Notes: generated from the letters alone by a model not told the origin. A stretch of DNA of 64,000 nucleotides from Sporomusa malonica (GCF_900176355.1 NZ_FWXI01000003.1:62001-126000), one strand, 5' to 3'; shown: positions 1-9,094, counted from the stretch's first letter. Numbers and translations are program-made.

Positions 1-370
1 CGCGCGGCAGACGGGGTATGGCTTGCTGTACTTTTTCGTTGACCACTTGGCGGGCAAAGTAAGGATCAACCCCGTCTTCAAAGATTACAGTAATGAGTGA
101 CATCCCAAAAGAAGAAGACGAACGTACTTCTTTGACCTTTGGCAGCCCGCGCAAGGCCGTCTCCAACGGATAGGTAACCTGGTCCTGAATTTCCTGCGGA
201 CCGCGGCCCATCCAGTCGGCTGAGACGAGCACCTGATTTTCACTTAGGTCAGGAAAAGCGTCGATAGGGGTGTCGCGCACGACAAAGATTCCCCAGACAA
301 TGACTAGCGCAGTAAACACCAGTATAATGACGCGATTTTTCAAAGAAAATTCGATTAATCTATTTAACAT
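1..370 (-). CDS. RND heavy-metal efflux pump, CusA/CzcA family (N-terminal part)
   Basis: The reading frame starts at ATG 370 and runs off the left edge, so only the first ~123 residues are visible. It opens with a short cytoplasmic N-terminus, a hydrophobic first transmembrane segment (about residues 12-30) and the sequence DTPIDAFPDLSENQV, which is typical of CusA/CzcA inner-membrane proton/metal antiporters. It follows the adaptor gene by only 11 bases and the TolC gene lies further upstream, so the three form a tripartite exporter operon. The metal (Cu/Ag or Zn/Co/Ni) cannot be read from this fragment. The family call is secure; the specificity is unknown. Confidence 0.9.
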   Translation of the reverse strand, partial: MLNRLIEFSLKNRVIILVFTALVIVWGIFVVRDTPIDAFPDLSENQVLVSADWMGRGPQEIQDQVTYPLETALRGLPKVKEVRSSSSFGMSLITVIFEDGVDPYFARQVVNEKVQQAIPRLPR

Positions 371-381
371 GCCGCGCCCCC

Positions 382-1680
382 TTAATGACCGCTATGTTCG
401 CCACCGGCAGCCTGAGCAGCAGGTGCAAGCGGTGTTTTTGCCGGAGCTGCAGCACCACTATTGGCGCTACCTGAAGCAGGTGCTGGCGTTGCAGCTCCCT
501 TGGCGGCTCCCCCGCCACCATGACCAGCGTGGCTACCAAGGCTGCCTAACTTGGTCTGAGAATCAATGAGGAAGGTCGCGGCAGTAACTACCGTTTCACC
601 GGGCTGCAGTCCTGACAGGATTTGGACATAGCCGTCGGCGTGTTGCCCTATAACCACCTCGCGTTTGACAAAGGTATCTTCGCTTTGGGCTATAAAGACG
701 ATTTTACGGCTGCCGGTATCAAGGAGACTGGATTCCGGTATAACTAGGCTGTCCCCTAGCGGGATTTGCACATTGGCATTAACGAACATATTGGGTTTTA
801 GCTTTCCGCCAGGGTTGGCCAGTTCTACCCGTACCTTAACTGTCCGGGTGGCGTCATCGAGTACCGGGTTAATAAAGGTCACATTGCCAGTAAAGGTTTG
901 CCCCGGATAGGCGCCACTGGTCACCACGACCGGCTGACCGGGAGTAATGCCAGCGATGTCTTTTTCATAAATATCGGTATACAGCCAAACAGTAGATAAG
1001 TCTGATAGGCTATACAGTTTGTCGCCAGGCATAATGAAGGCTCCTGGCAGCAGTTGTTTTTCCAGCACTGTTCCGCCAAACTGGGCATAAATGGTCATAT
1101 GATCGTTTAGCTGCCGGGTATGTTCCAGATGCGCAATGTCATTGTCTGAAACATTTAACAACTGCAGTTTACGCCGGGCCGCGTCTCGGAGGCGGTTATT
1201 GATCTGGACGATATCTTTGCTGGCATTTTTGAGTTTCTGCACAGTCTCTAGTGATAATAAGTATTCTTCCTGCGCCGCAATATAGGTTGGGCTATATACA
1301 GATGCAATAGCCTGTCCAGGAGCAATAGTTTGCCCCTCAGCAGTTATATACAGCTCGTCCACCCGCCCTTCGACCCGGGAGGTAATATACGTCCGGCCGC
1401 TTTCATTCATAGCAATCTTGCCTGTAGTCTTGATTTCCTTGGCTAGCGACTTGACAATTGCTTGCGCTGTCTGCACCCCAGCTAACTGTCTGGCCTTGGC
1501 ATCCAAAGTGACTGTATCGCCCATGGCCATAACCGGGGTATTGGTTTGGTGACCCGTATGGTCTACTGCCGCCGGTTTATTGTGCTGCGTGGTATAGTAG
1601 TAGCCGGTACCGCCAATTACCAGAATACCAGCGGTCACACCAATGATAAGTTTCTTTTTGGCCTGTAGTTTTTCGATCAT
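382..1680 (-). CDS. Efflux RND periplasmic adaptor subunit (CusB/CzcB-type membrane fusion protein)
   Basis: This 432-residue protein has an N-terminal signal-anchor (about residues 9-26), then the barrel-sandwich, alpha-hairpin and beta-barrel regions of HlyD/CusB membrane-fusion proteins. It would link the inner-membrane RND pump to TolC in the periplasm. I chose ATG 1680 because GGAGAGG lies 6-7 bases upstream. An in-frame ATG at 1710, overlapping the tolC stop codon, is the alternative. The C-terminus (about the last 45 residues) is a low-complexity Ala/Gly/Pro/His tail ending in HSGH, possibly flexible and metal-binding. It is the second gene of the tolC-adaptor-pump operon. Confidence 0.9.
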   Translation of the reverse strand: MIEKLQAKKKLIIGVTAGILVIGGTGYYYTTQHNKPAAVDHTGHQTNTPVMAMGDTVTLDAKARQLAGVQTAQAIVKSLAKEIKTTGKIAMNESGRTYITSRVEGRVDELYITAEGQTIAPGQAIASVYSPTYIAAQEEYLLSLETVQKLKNASKDIVQINNRLRDAARRKLQLLNVSDNDIAHLEHTRQLNDHMTIYAQFGGTVLEKQLLPGAFIMPGDKLYSLSDLSTVWLYTDIYEKDIAGITPGQPVVVTSGAYPGQTFTGNVTFINPVLDDATRTVKVRVELANPGGKLKPNMFVNANVQIPLGDSLVIPESSLLDTGSRKIVFIAQSEDTFVKREVVIGQHADGYVQILSGLQPGETVVTAATFLIDSQTKLGSLGSHAGHGGGGAAKGAATPAPASGSANSGAAAPAKTPLAPAAQAAGGEHSGH

Positions 1681-1709
1681 GCTGTCCTCTCCTTTTTCCG
1701 GCTTACTCA

Positions 1710-3053
1710 TTATGGCTGCGCTCCACTAGTGAATAAAGGCTTCCCTATCGCTTTCTCCAAATTAGCCGCCGCTTTTTCATAATCTGTTTTCGCTTTGTAT
1801 AGGCCCAATTTGGCATTGCGGAGGGTATTAACACCTTCCAGGACAGTCATAAGGTCTACTTTGCCATGGGTGTAACCTACAACAGCAGCCTGGTAGGTCT
1901 GCTCGGCCTGGGGAATGATGGTATTTTTATATAGTTCAATCTGGCGCCAGGTAGCTTGGGCATCGGTAAGCGTCATTTGAACATCAAGTTCAGTCATATT
2001 CTTCATATTCTGAAGGGCAGCTTGCGAAGCTTCAAGGCTGGCCTTAGCTGCTTTTATTTCGGCTTTGTTTTTACCCTCCCAGATAGGGATCATGGCCATG
2101 ATTTCAATCTTCCAGGTCGGTTTTCGTTCGCCCAGCATCAATGTTGTATTCATAGGGTCCATCGGATCCACTTGTGACTCGATCATGGGTTCCTTATTTT
2201 TTTTGTAACCCAAACTGACTTCAAAGTCAGGCAATTGTTGTTTTTTCGCTAAATCAACTCCGTTTTTGGCCATCTCGACTTGATACTGCATCCCAGTGAC
2301 TGACGGCTTGCCTTCAGTCGCGGTTTTAATGAGAGCGGCCATATCAAAATTAGGCGGAGGAGCTGTAAATTCTTCTTTGACTTCAAAGGCAGTATTGGTG
2401 CTGCGCCCCATCAAGTTGTTAATCTTAGCTTTGGCCACAGCCTCCATCGAAGCCATATTTAAAAGGTCAATTGTCATTTGCGAAAACTCAGTCTGGGCTT
2501 TCAGCGTATCCTGAAGTGGCACCATACCTGTTGAGTAATTAACTTGAGCCAACTTTGCCAGCTGACCCATAAGCTGCTGGCTCTCCTTACCAATTACCAG
2601 CGCTTGTTTGGAATAAAGATAATCATAATAGGCCTGTTTTGTTTGTGCATAGATCTCAACCTGTTTTTCACCCCAGCCGGCTTTGGTCATGCTTGCTTCA
2701 TTCTCTGCCATCTTACCCATAGCTTTAAGCTTAGATGGATTCATAATTTCCTGGCTGATGCTGAATTCTGTCATCATGCCTTTACCTGGGTTCAAGCTTG
2801 AGGTTGGGATATCGTCCTTCATAATGCCGATTTTAGGATTAGGTTGTGCTGTGACTATGGGAATGCGACTGGACTTCTCCTCCCATTTTTTCTCGGTTTC
2901 TACAACCGCTGGGTTGTTTGTGATAGCGGTGTTTACGATCTCCTGCAGGGTCATGGTCTGCTCCTCTGCAAGCACTGGCTGTAAATTAGTTGCGAGCATA
3001 ATACCGAATACGATGAATGCTCTTAAAATGCCAGCTTTTGGGGTACTAGTCAT
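1710..3053 (-). CDS. TolC-family outer membrane efflux protein
   Basis: A 447-residue protein with a signal peptide ending near VLAEE and two long coiled-coil halves rich in Ala, Gln, Lys and Glu, as in TolC/CusC. It would form the outer-membrane channel of the exporter encoded by the next two genes, and its presence implies a diderm envelope. AAGGAGGTT precedes the ATG at good spacing. The stop codon overlaps an in-frame ATG of the adaptor ORF (TAATG). The promoter carries tandem 11-bp TTCATA half-sites (3160-3204). Methionines are frequent in the mature part, which may reflect a soft-metal role, but that is inference. Confidence 0.92.
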   Translation of the reverse strand: MTSTPKAGILRAFIVFGIMLATNLQPVLAEEQTMTLQEIVNTAITNNPAVVETEKKWEEKSSRIPIVTAQPNPKIGIMKDDIPTSSLNPGKGMMTEFSISQEIMNPSKLKAMGKMAENEASMTKAGWGEKQVEIYAQTKQAYYDYLYSKQALVIGKESQQLMGQLAKLAQVNYSTGMVPLQDTLKAQTEFSQMTIDLLNMASMEAVAKAKINNLMGRSTNTAFEVKEEFTAPPPNFDMAALIKTATEGKPSVTGMQYQVEMAKNGVDLAKKQQLPDFEVSLGYKKNKEPMIESQVDPMDPMNTTLMLGERKPTWKIEIMAMIPIWEGKNKAEIKAAKASLEASQAALQNMKNMTELDVQMTLTDAQATWRQIELYKNTIIPQAEQTYQAAVVGYTHGKVDLMTVLEGVNTLRNAKLGLYKAKTDYEKAAANLEKAIGKPLFTSGAQP

Positions 3054-3145
3054 TGTTCAACCTCCTTGGATTTTAGTTTAACTGCCTCAAACTCCAGAGC
3101 TTTATGTAGCATGCAATTAGTTGCTCTGCTGGACTATAATGCATG

Positions 3146-3204
3146 ATTATACTTTACATTATGAATATGAAGAAGTTATGAAGAAACTATGAAATTTTAT
3201 TGAA
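3146..3204 (-). promoter_or_regulatory. tolC operon promoter with four tandem 11-bp half-sites
   Basis: On the minus strand, TTCATA-like half-sites occur at an exact 11-bp period (plus-strand TATGAA at 3166, 3177, 3188 and ATTGAA at 3199, with an extra TATGAA at 3160). They lie 8 bases upstream of a TATAAT -10 (3146-3151), where a -35 would sit. Direct repeats at 11 bp are the usual layout for OmpR/PhoB-family response regulators. The 17-mer TATGAAGAAGTTATGAA is identical at two other promoters in the window. The regulator itself is not in view. Confidence 0.75.
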
Positions 3205-3251
3205 TTTAAACAAAAAACTTAAAAATTATAGTAAAAAAGACTTAGAACAAT

Positions 3252-3279
3252 AAACAACCCTCCCCTGGGAGGGCTGTTT
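3252..3279 (-). terminator. Terminator after the small secreted metal-binding protein gene
   Basis: An inverted repeat (AAACAGCCCTCCC with its near-complement) follows the stop codon of the 3291-3602 gene by about 10 bases. The downstream T-tract is weak. Confidence 0.6.
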
Positions 3280-3290
3280 GCTACTATCTT

Positions 3291-3602
3291 TTATTGCTGC
3301 GAGATATTAGCTGAGCTTTGCTGGCTGGAATGGCAACTAGCATTGTCACCCATCATGCTGCTGTTACCACCCATCATACTATTCATCATAGAACCCATGT
3401 TAGACATATGCTCATCCATAGCTTTTGCTTGCTCTGGCGTCAGTACACCGTCTTTCACATGCTGCTCCACCATTTTTTTGTGTATTTCGTTCATTTGCCC
3501 TTTATCCATCATACCGGGTGCAGTCGACTCCGCAAAAGCGAAGGTGGCTCCTAGCGTAATCACCAGTGAAGCGGCCAGACCTATAATTAAACCTTTTTTC
3601 AT
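3291..3602 (-). CDS. Small secreted Met/His-rich protein, DUF2680-like
   Basis: This 103-residue protein has a clear signal peptide (cleavage near AFA-ES). Residues ~35-67 carry a segment of the type KDGVLTPEQAKAMDEHM, as in DUF2680 proteins. A Met/Ser/Gly-rich tail with many Met and some His and Cys follows, suggesting periplasmic soft-metal binding. That function is inferred from composition and from the neighbouring efflux and copper genes. AAGGAGG precedes ATG 3602. Its promoter (3634-3676) has the same 17-bp direct-repeat box as the tolC operon, so both are probably induced together. Confidence 0.75.
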   Translation of the reverse strand: MKKGLIIGLAASLVITLGATFAFAESTAPGMMDKGQMNEIHKKMVEQHVKDGVLTPEQAKAMDEHMSNMGSMMNSMMGGNSSMMGDNASCHSSQQSSANISQQ

Positions 3603-3633
3603 CTTGTATTCCTCCTTGTTTGGATTTGTCTTT

Positions 3634-3676
3634 ATTATAGCAAGTCATTATGAAGAAGTTATGAATACTTCTTGAA
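3634..3676 (-). promoter_or_regulatory. Promoter with 11-bp direct-repeat box (second copy)
   Basis: Plus-strand half-sites TATGAA (3649), TATGAA (3660) and CTTGAA (3671) are 11 bp apart and end 9 bases upstream of a minus-strand TATAAT -10 (3634-3639). The 17-mer at 3649-3665 is identical to those at 3166-3182 and 9110-9126. Confidence 0.75.
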
Positions 3677-3848
3677 GAACTTGTGCGATTTGAAAAAACT
3701 CCTAGGATAATGGGCGAACCTATTCAAAAACGAGAATGATAGTGAAAGTCATCGTAATACCACACCGTAACCATTAATCATATGCACACTATTTCTGCCT
3801 AATAAAAAACGGACAAAATCTATAAAAGACTTTGTCCACCCTGTTAGT

Positions 3849-3999
3849 TTTATCCGATGACTAAGTCGCTCTAAGACTCGCGCTTCTACAAGCGAGAGTT
3901 ATACCCAAAGGGCACAGGCGAGCGTCTAAATCCCTGGAAGTTGGTCGACTAAACTTCAGATGGGGTTAAAAACCCACCTGAAGCTAAGTCTCTCTTTAT
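3849..3999 (+). repeat. Palindrome-rich dispersed repeat, copy 1 (IS200/IS605-type remnant suspected)
   Basis: A ~150-bp non-coding unit begins TTTATCCGATGAC and ends CTAAGTCTCTCTTTAT. Internal elements are an imperfect hairpin around CTCTAAGACTC and a strong stem-loop (CTTCAGATGGGGTT with AACCCACCTGAAG). The same unit recurs in opposite orientation at 34937-35064. No transposase frame is present in either copy. Hairpin ends and a possible TTTAT target at both borders resemble IS200/IS605 single-strand transposon ends or derived palindromic elements; that assignment is inference. Confidence 0.7.
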
Positions 4000-4057
4000 C
4001 ATCAAGTTTCTGTAGCCGTTATTAACGGGTTGACCAACCCATAAGATCATAGACAAT

Positions 4058-4228
4058 TCAGTAGCCCCATACTGCTTCTACAAACTGAAATACTGCAAAA
4101 ACCAGCGCAATAGTTGTCCACCAGCCTGTCAATGATTTGGAAATAACCAGCCATAGTAAAATTATACCAATTATACTTCGGATTATTCTATCCGTGTTAC
4201 CTAAATTCTTTCTAAGATCAAGCACCAA
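4058..4228 (-). CDS. Small DUF2892 (YgaP-like) membrane protein
   Basis: This 56-residue protein begins at TTG 4228 with GGGGGAG six bases upstream (GTG 4225 is also possible). It has the N-terminal pattern NLGNTDRIIRSIIG and two hydrophobic helices separated by a short turn with WW, which is the DUF2892 pattern found alone or at the end of YgaP rhodaneses. It sits alone between the dispersed repeat and the copper operon. Function is unknown; a membrane location is expected. Confidence 0.75.
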   Translation of the reverse strand: MVLDLRKNLGNTDRIIRSIIGIILLWLVISKSLTGWWTTIALVFAVFQFVEAVWGY

Positions 4229-4340
4229 GACCTACTCCCCCTTAGATAGCTCCAATACAAATAAGTCGTACTAGATATAAGCTATCTTTCCCAATCCAGA
4301 CCGCATCATTCACCTTGTTTAGATGGATGGCCTAAACCAA

Positions 4341-4380
4341 AATACGCAGAAGCCTACTGTGCAGGCTTCTGCGTATTTTT
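4341..4380 (-). terminator. Terminator of the csoR-copA-copZ operon
   Basis: A 15-bp stem (AATACGCAGAAGCCT and complement) with a 7-base loop lies 14 bases past the copZ stop. TTTT follows on the minus strand and a longer T-run on the plus strand, so it could work in both directions. Confidence 0.85.
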
Positions 4381-4393
4381 TCTAATCCCGTAA

Positions 4394-4597
4394 TTAAACC
4401 ACGTCAAAACCAGCGTCTTCCACAGCCTTCACAAGCGCATCTCGATTAGCCGCGCCAGTTACAAGTGCTTCTTTTTTTGCCAGATCAACACTGGCACTTA
4501 CCACTCCTGGAATAGCCTGGAGTGCTTTTTCAACAGCCATTTTGCAATGTCCGCAAGACATACCTTCAATTCTCAATATCGTTTCTTCTTGACTCAC
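4394..4597 (-). CDS. copZ: Copper chaperone CopZ
   Basis: A 67-residue HMA-domain protein with the metal motif GMSCGHC (Cys15 and Cys18 with the chosen start). It would carry Cu(I) to CopA in the cytoplasm. GTG 4597 is preferred because GGGGAGGTGATG lies just upstream. The longer frame from ATG 4645 adds 16 residues unlike HMA proteins and begins inside the copA stop codon. It is the last gene of csoR-copA-copZ, directly before a terminator. Confidence 0.92.
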   Translation of the reverse strand: MSQEETILRIEGMSCGHCKMAVEKALQAIPGVVSASVDLAKKEALVTGAANRDALVKAVEDAGFDVV

Positions 4598-4644
4598 AAC
4601 ATCACCTCCCCTCGTAAATGACTTAGCCTCAGACTCCCCCTGCA

Positions 4645-7068
4645 TTAAGCCTTATACGGATTGAACCGTTTCAGCCTAAGGGCATTGGTTACCACCGAAA
4701 CCGAACTAAAGGCCATAGCTGCCCCTGCCAAGACAGGTGATAGGAATCCGGCTGCCGCAACTGGAATGCCAAGCGAATTATAGACAAGCGCCCAGAATAG
4801 ATTCTGCTTAATATTGCGCATAGTTGCCTTACTTAAGCGAATGGCAGCCACAATACCAGTCAGGTCACCCCGCATTAGCGTAATATCGGCTGCCTCAATA
4901 GCAACATCGGTGCCGGTACCAATCGCAAAGCCCACATCGGCGGTCGCCAGCGCCGGAGCATCATTAATGCCGTCGCCAACCATAGCCACAACCTTCCCCT
5001 CTTTTTTAAGAGCCTCAACCTTTTCGGCTTTGTGTTCTGGCAATACTTCAGCCATAACGCTGGTTATGCCGACGGTTTGGGCGATAGCCTGAGCAGTCCG
5101 GGTATTATCACCGGTTATCATCCATACTTCAATACCCATTTTTTGCAGCTCAGCTACAGCTTGAGCCGAGTTCTCTTTCACCGTATCAGCCACTGCAAAT
5201 AAACCGCTAAGCTTGTTTTCTAAGGCAAACAACATGACCGTCTTACCCTGAAGTTCCAACTCTTCAATTTGTGGAACAGTTGCTGCGAACTCAATATTGT
5301 TGTCTTTCATAAGTTTGCGAGTACCTACTAAAATTCTTTTTCCTTCAATAGTAACTTCAACCCCGTACCCCGGAATGGCAGTAAAAAGCTCAGGGTCTTC
5401 CAGGGATAACCCTTGCTTTTTACCATAGCTTACAATTGCCTGAGCCAAAGGATGTTCAGAATTTTTCTCTGCCCTGACAGCCAGGCGTAGGAGTTCAGCT
5501 TCAGCAAGTCCAGCAAGCGGCACAATATCAGTAACTTCAGGTTCACCCTTGGTAATTGTGCCTGTTTTATCAAGGACAATGGTCGTCAGTCTATGGGCAT
5601 TCTCTAAGTGCTCAGCCCCTTTGATCAATATCCCGTTTTCCGCGCCTTTACCTGTCCCTACCATAATTGAGGTCGGCGTAGCTAAACCAAGTGCGCAAGG
5701 ACATGCGATGACTAGTACGGCAGTGAAGTTAACTAACGCCCGCGAGAAATTGCCTGGATCCAGAATAAAAAACCATACCACAAAGGTTAACAGAGACAGT
5801 CCGACAACGACCGGTACAAAATAGGCTGATACTACGTCAGCAAAGCGCTGAATTGGCGCTTTAGATCCTTGGGCTTCTTCGACAATGCGTACTATCTGAG
5901 CTAAAGCAGTATCTTTGCCAACTTTCGTAGCCTTAAACTTGAAGGTGCCTAATTTGTTGATGGTTGCGCCAACTACCTGATCCCCCGTCTTTTTATCAAC
6001 AGGCAAACTTTCACCAGTAAGCATCGACTCATCCAGTGTTGATGTCCCTTCAACAATAACGCCATCGACCGGAACTTTTTCGCCGGGACGTACTACTACA
6101 ACATCGCCGACCAGGACCGATTCGACTGGAATGTCAATTTCCTTTCCGTCGCGAAACACTCTGGCCGTCTTGGCCTGTAGCCCCATAAGGGCCTTAATCG
6201 CCTCAGAGGTCCGCCCCTTGGCGGTGGCTTCAAGCAATTTACCTAATATAATCAGCGTAATTAAAATAGCCGATGTTTCAAAATATAAGTCGGGTGCGTG
6301 GCGAAGTACGTTAGCGATGCTATAGAAATAGGCAGCTGATGTTCCAAGCGCCACCAGAACATCCATATTCGCGCTCCCATTCTTAAGTACCATATATGCG
6401 CCCCGGTAAAACTGCCAACCGGCGATAAATTGAACAGGAGTCGCCAATACCAATTGGAGATATGGATTCATCAATAACTCGGTGGCCCTCCCCATCACCC
6501 CCAGCATATGCATCGCCATGGCCAGCAGCAGTGGCAGGGAAAACACGGTTGCTAACACTAAGCGAAAGCGTTGTCTACTTACTTCGGCTTCACGAGCTTT
6601 CTTTTCTTTGTCTACCGCAGCGGTATCTGCGAGATCATGCACACCATAACCAAGGTTTTCAATTTTACCCTTAATATCGCTTAAGCTAATTACACCCGGA
6701 TAATACTCCACCGTAGCCTTCTCCACCGCCAGATTGACAACAGCGCTCACAACACCGGGCAGCTTATTCAAGCCTCTTTCCACGCGACCTGAGCAGGCCG
6801 CGCAGGTCATGCCGGTAATCTTTAAGTCTACCTTATCCTTGATAACCTGATAGCCCAAGTCTTCAATCTTATGTGCTATCTCACTCAGGCTAATCTGCGA
6901 GCGCTCATAGGTTATAGCTGCCTTCTCAGTGGCAAGATTAACGGCAGCCTTTTCTACTCCTTTGAGTTTGGCGAGCCCACGTTCCACCCTGCCTGAGCAG
7001 GCAGCACATGTCATGCCTCCTATTTTTAAAAAGATAGTCTCTACAGATGCTCTGTTTGAATCGGTCAT
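4645..7068 (-). CDS. copA: Copper-exporting P1B-type ATPase CopA
   Basis: This 807-residue pump has two N-terminal HMA domains, each with GMTCAAC (Cys at about 21/24 and 89/92). It has the intramembrane ACPCALGL metal site, DKTGT phosphorylation site, SEHPLAQA histidine-proline motif, TGDN and GDGINDAPA. The length and CPC motif indicate Cu(I) export. I chose ATG 7068, which has AAGGGGTG upstream; a GTG at 7077 would add three residues and has no properly placed ribosome site. It lies between csoR and copZ and should be controlled by the CsoR operator at 7387-7404. Confidence 0.96.
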   Translation of the reverse strand: MTDSNRASVETIFLKIGGMTCAACSGRVERGLAKLKGVEKAAVNLATEKAAITYERSQISLSEIAHKIEDLGYQVIKDKVDLKITGMTCAACSGRVERGLNKLPGVVSAVVNLAVEKATVEYYPGVISLSDIKGKIENLGYGVHDLADTAAVDKEKKAREAEVSRQRFRLVLATVFSLPLLLAMAMHMLGVMGRATELLMNPYLQLVLATPVQFIAGWQFYRGAYMVLKNGSANMDVLVALGTSAAYFYSIANVLRHAPDLYFETSAILITLIILGKLLEATAKGRTSEAIKALMGLQAKTARVFRDGKEIDIPVESVLVGDVVVVRPGEKVPVDGVIVEGTSTLDESMLTGESLPVDKKTGDQVVGATINKLGTFKFKATKVGKDTALAQIVRIVEEAQGSKAPIQRFADVVSAYFVPVVVGLSLLTFVVWFFILDPGNFSRALVNFTAVLVIACPCALGLATPTSIMVGTGKGAENGILIKGAEHLENAHRLTTIVLDKTGTITKGEPEVTDIVPLAGLAEAELLRLAVRAEKNSEHPLAQAIVSYGKKQGLSLEDPELFTAIPGYGVEVTIEGKRILVGTRKLMKDNNIEFAATVPQIEELELQGKTVMLFALENKLSGLFAVADTVKENSAQAVAELQKMGIEVWMITGDNTRTAQAIAQTVGITSVMAEVLPEHKAEKVEALKKEGKVVAMVGDGINDAPALATADVGFAIGTGTDVAIEAADITLMRGDLTGIVAAIRLSKATMRNIKQNLFWALVYNSLGIPVAAAGFLSPVLAGAAMAFSSVSVVTNALRLKRFNPYKA

Positions 7069-7104
7069 ATTTTTCACCCCTTTACTTCTCGTAGCATACC
7101 ACTC

Positions 7105-7374
7105 TTACTTTGTGAACTTAGATAAGACGCCCATCAACTCATCGACAGCTTCTTCAGTACGGTTTTCTTTTATAGCGTTAACCACACAACTTTTCGTATG
7201 ACTTTCAATCATTATAAGTGCGACCTGATTGAGTGCGGCCCTCGCTGCCATAATCTGCTGCAGAATATCTACGCAATAGCGACCTTCATCAACCATCTTT
7301 TCAATTCCGTTGATTTGTCCGCCAGTTCGCCTCAGTCTTTTTTTGATATCTGTTTTTTCCCTGTCATCGAGCAT
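7105..7374 (-). CDS. csoR: Copper-sensing transcriptional repressor CsoR
   Basis: An 89-residue all-helical DUF156 protein. The Cu(I) ligand set is intact: Cys34 (YCVDIL), His59 and Cys63 (SHTKSC). AGGAGGG lies five bases before ATG 7374. It heads the csoR-copA-copZ operon, and a matching palindrome covers its own transcription start, so autoregulation with release by Cu(I) is expected from the family. Confidence 0.95.
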   Translation of the reverse strand: MLDDREKTDIKKRLRRTGGQINGIEKMVDEGRYCVDILQQIMAARAALNQVALIMIESHTKSCVVNAIKENRTEEAVDELMGVLSKFTK

Positions 7375-7386
7375 ACAATCCCTCCT

Positions 7387-7437
7387 ACTATACCCCTGTA
7401 TAGTATTATTGTAAGACTAAATATAATATACTGTCAA
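7387..7437 (-). promoter_or_regulatory. csoR operon promoter and CsoR operator
   Basis: On the minus strand TTGACA (7432-7437) and TACAAT are 18 bp apart. The palindrome ACTATACCCCTGTATAGT (7387-7404) lies just past the -10 and overlaps the start site. It has the G/C-rich core with A/T-rich inverted arms typical of CsoR operators. Confidence 0.85.
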
Positions 7438-7497
7438 TGCTTTTAGTTTTGCCTAGACAAAAACAGACTAACCATTACCGAATAATTAACGTACCCG

Positions 7498-7525
7498 TTG
7501 AAATAATAAGAGAGTAAATTATACT
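7498..7525 (+). promoter_or_regulatory. Promoter of the Cys-rich copper-storage-like gene
   Basis: TTGAAA (7498-7503) and TATACT (7520-7525) with a 16-bp spacer, 14 bases before the start codon and directly followed by AGGAGGG. No CsoR-like palindrome is evident here. Confidence 0.6.
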
Positions 7526-7538
7526 AGGAGGGATACCT

Positions 7539-7883
7539 ATGCCCACAGTATTAAATGCACCAAACAAGATGCAGACTTGTATTGATGCTTGCAACGGGTG
7601 TATGCAAGCTTGCGAGGAATGCTTGTCTTTGTGCCTACAAGAATCCGATGTCAAAGCAAGAACCCACTGTATCAATATGCTCCGTGACTGCGCAGACATA
7701 TGCGCCATGTCTGCGCAATATATGGCCCGGGGTAGCCATCATGCGAAACAATTATGTTCTCTCTGCGCAACCATTTGCGATGCTTGCGCCAGTGACTGCG
7801 CTCAATTCAAAGATCCCCATTGTCAACAGTGTGCCGACGCTTGCAAGGCATGCGCGGCAGAGTGCCGGAAAATGGCGCAGTAA
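7539..7883 (+). CDS. Cys-rich four-helix-bundle copper-binding protein (DUF326/Csp-like)
   Basis: A 114-residue protein with 19 cysteines, mostly spaced CxxxC or CxxC along predicted helices (for example CIDACNGCMQACEECLSLC). This is the pattern of DUF326 proteins and the cytosolic copper-storage protein Csp3, which hold many Cu(I) ions inside a four-helix bundle. There is no signal peptide, so it is probably cytosolic. It is divergent from csoR-copA-copZ, which supports a copper role. AGGAGGG precedes the ATG. Confidence 0.85.
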   Translation: MPTVLNAPNKMQTCIDACNGCMQACEECLSLCLQESDVKARTHCINMLRDCADICAMSAQYMARGSHHAKQLCSLCATICDACASDCAQFKDPHCQQCADACKACAAECRKMAQ

Positions 7884-7890
7884 CACAACA

Positions 7891-7929
7891 TGCCCCCGTC
7901 ACCTAAGCACATGCTTAGTAACGGGGGCA
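7891..7929. terminator. Bidirectional terminator between convergent genes
   Basis: A long stem (TGCCCCCGT..ACTAAGCA and complement) fills the gap between the 7883 stop (plus) and the 7930 stop (minus). No strong T-run is seen on either side. Confidence 0.65.
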
Positions 7930-8313
7930 TTAGCGAACTATTGTATCCGTATCAGTCGGTGCGGACGACACAACTTTAATTACAATGCGATAAGGCAAGC
8001 ATACAATTTGCTGAGGTGCGTGTTGGATCCAGCCCATCTTAATGCAGTCCTGGTTGGGGCAATCGGCTTCTCGCACCCGAATTCTAGTGTCCTGCACCTC
8101 GACAATATCATAATGAGAGTCGCCGCCAATCCGGAATTCTTGCTTATACCCCTCTTTTAGTGGCACCATTTTATATAAGGTACCCTCCACCCATATTTCA
8201 GCCTTTTGCTCGCCACCCGCAGCCACTATAGACATGTTGAGTCCAATGCCGACTATAGCTATCAGGAGTACTAAAACAACTAATACCTTATCAGCCCTTG
8301 TCATTCCTACCAT
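7930..8313 (-). CDS. NusG domain II-containing membrane-anchored protein
   Basis: A 127-residue protein with one N-terminal transmembrane segment (about residues 10-32) and an extracytoplasmic NusG-domain-II-like fold. The region with ADCPNQDCIKMGWI and IVCLPYRIVI is characteristic. Such proteins are common in Firmicutes but have no settled function. Its start overlaps the stop of the TPM-domain gene, so the two are co-translated. GGAGGTG is about 10 bases upstream of ATG 8313. Confidence 0.75.
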   Translation of the reverse strand: MVGMTRADKVLVVLVLLIAIVGIGLNMSIVAAGGEQKAEIWVEGTLYKMVPLKEGYKQEFRIGGDSHYDIVEVQDTRIRVREADCPNQDCIKMGWIQHAPQQIVCLPYRIVIKVVSSAPTDTDTIVR

Positions 8314-9059
8314 TTGCGGTCAGCACCTCCGCCACCGCCTGACCCGCCCCCGTAACCGCCTCCGCCGCCACCGCGGAAACGTAATAACGATAATAAGAGT
8401 AAAGTAATACTGCCGCCGAAGAATAACCAATCACCTGCAACAAGTGCGGCCAAGCCAACAAAAGCTATCAATTGCAGCCATCCGGGTAATCCATTCCACC
8501 AAGTAGCGACACCTAGGCTTGCATCGGTTGCTTTATTTTTTTCATTGGAGCGTCCATCTTTACCGTACTCCCCAGATATAGTGCCGACCAACGCCTTGTA
8601 TCCTGTCCACACGCCGCGATTGTAGTCACCCTGTTGAAAATACGGAAGTACTGATTCATCCAAAATTCTACCTACTTTGGCATCATTAAGGACTCCCTCT
8701 AAACCATATCCAACCTCAATTCGAGACTGCTTGTCATTTACTGCAATCAGTAGAAGAACACCATTATTCTGGGTCTTATCTCCAATCCCCCACTTACGGA
8801 GAATCCCGAGGGAATAATCTTCAATCGGCACACCTTCTAACGAATTCACCGTGACAACAACCACTTGCGCCTTAGTGGTTTCCGCTATCTTTCTGCCTAG
8901 TTTGTTGATCTTAACCTTAGTTTCATCAGACAATACACCAGCATAATCCTGCACATACCTACTGCTTACTGGCGCAGGCGGTATTGTCGTCTGCGCTGAA
9001 GCTACTGCAGTCGCTGCCAAAGATATCACAAGTATGAGCCAAATCAGTAATTTCTTCAT
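8307..9059 (-). CDS. TPM-domain (DUF477/YgcG-like) membrane protein
   Basis: A 250-residue protein: signal peptide, TPM domain (about residues 35-155, with VQDYAGVLSD and NNGVLLLIAVNDKQSRIEVGYGLEG), a transmembrane region near residues 190-225 and a Gly-rich tail ending GGGADRKW. TPM proteins are extracytoplasmic and some are acid phosphatases or repair factors; the role here is unknown. I chose ATG 9059 with AGGTGA upstream rather than GTG 9068. The promoter holds the third copy of the shared 17-bp box, linking it to the efflux and Met-rich protein genes. Confidence 0.82.
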   Translation of the reverse strand: MKKLLIWLILVISLAATAVASAQTTIPPAPVSSRYVQDYAGVLSDETKVKINKLGRKIAETTKAQVVVVTVNSLEGVPIEDYSLGILRKWGIGDKTQNNGVLLLIAVNDKQSRIEVGYGLEGVLNDAKVGRILDESVLPYFQQGDYNRGVWTGYKALVGTISGEYGKDGRSNEKNKATDASLGVATWWNGLPGWLQLIAFVGLAALVAGDWLFFGGSITLLLLSLLRFRGGGGGGYGGGSGGGGGADRKW

Positions 9060-9094
9060 ACTAGTCACCTACTCTTATCTAACTCTTTACACTA

